Below, piece by piece: positions 63,690-64,000 of a stretch of 64,000 nt of DNA. This stretch comes from Antedon bifida. Lineage: Eukaryota > Echinodermata > Crinoidea > Comatulida > Antedonidae. The notes beneath the pieces are model-generated. The model saw only the letters and a program-made list of their open reading frames with translations, ran no database searches and was not told the origin of the DNA. Both the position numbers and the translations under genes were made by a program. The first letter of the stretch is position 1, and each line of letters starts with the position of its first letter. Location: the NCBI GenBank assembly GCA_963402885.1, contig OY727094.1:8124501-8188500 (forward strand), in the 5' to 3' direction.

Positions 63690-64000
63690 CATGTTTAAAA
63701 ACATTTATATTTTTTAACTTTTGACGTGCTCGTATAACGTAAATTTCGAGTTGAAAAGTAAGTCAAGAAAACAGAAATCGGGCGTAAGAGTGCGTATTAA
63801 GATTTAACGCGCAGTGCTCGTGCTAAAATCTGCGCACTCATGGCAATTTTTTAAACGCTTAAAATTGCCTGAAACGTACTCTTATTTCATCGAAAATAAA
63901 TCTTGACAATTTTAAGCGCGCGTACGCATGCATTGCATGCGCTACGCACGTAATTGTATTGCCATATGATGATTTATGCCCTGAAATTTATGACTACCAA
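63690..64000. repeat. Repeat related to the 39.5-40.0 kb element
   Basis: TTTTAACTTTTGACGTGCTCGTATAACG and GCGCGCGTACGCATGC-type CG-rich runs resemble 39570-39860. It runs off the window. Confidence 0.5.

Overview
The window is animal nuclear DNA: AT-rich, intron-rich, with consistent GT-AG splice sites and many small interspersed repeats. A Mi-2/CHD4-class remodeler, a POM121-type nucleoporin and a NACHT-LRR receptor with a death-effector-like domain together suggest an invertebrate deuterostome. An echinoderm is my best guess, from gene content and repeat style only.

Layout. (1) 0.9-29.1 kb, minus strand: a complete CHD3/4/5 (Mi-2) gene that I could splice into 33 coding exons. All phases match and the total is 6,336 nt (2,111 aa plus stop). 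Its introns hold an apparently intact CR1/L2-like LINE (ORF1 and EN-RT ORF2, same sense as the gene), tRNA-derived SINEs, several MITE families, a 2.3-kb terminal-inverted-repeat element and an intronic minisatellite. (2) 33.0-35.0 kb, minus: a complete five-exon NIP7 gene (180 aa), with a tandem hairpin array in its 3' flank/UTR and a 21-bp minisatellite in its last intron. (3) 35.8-38.0 kb, plus: a three-exon gene (441 aa) that I do not recognise, head-to-head with NIP7. (4) 38.6-40.2 kb: a candidate DNA transposon with short inverted ends. (5) 41.0-47.6 kb, minus: a nine-exon POM121-like FG nucleoporin (966 aa as modelled, no membrane segment in the exons found). (6) 48.5-50.3 kb: a 1.8-kb foldback element with arms of about 0.5 kb. 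(7) 54.1-63.1 kb, minus: an eight-exon DED-NACHT-LRR receptor (1,784 aa). It has five tandemly duplicated basic linker exons and fourteen near-identical units of about 59 residues in the LRR array.

The CHD, NIP7 and POM121 genes are housekeeping nuclear genes: chromatin remodelling, 60S ribosome assembly and the nuclear pore. The NLR is an innate-immune-type gene and the most rapidly changing locus here. Recent tandem duplication shaped both its linker and its sensor region, and a decayed LRR unit lies beyond its stop codon. Gene models were assembled by eye from splice signals, reading-frame continuity and remembered family sequences. No alignment or transcript data were available.
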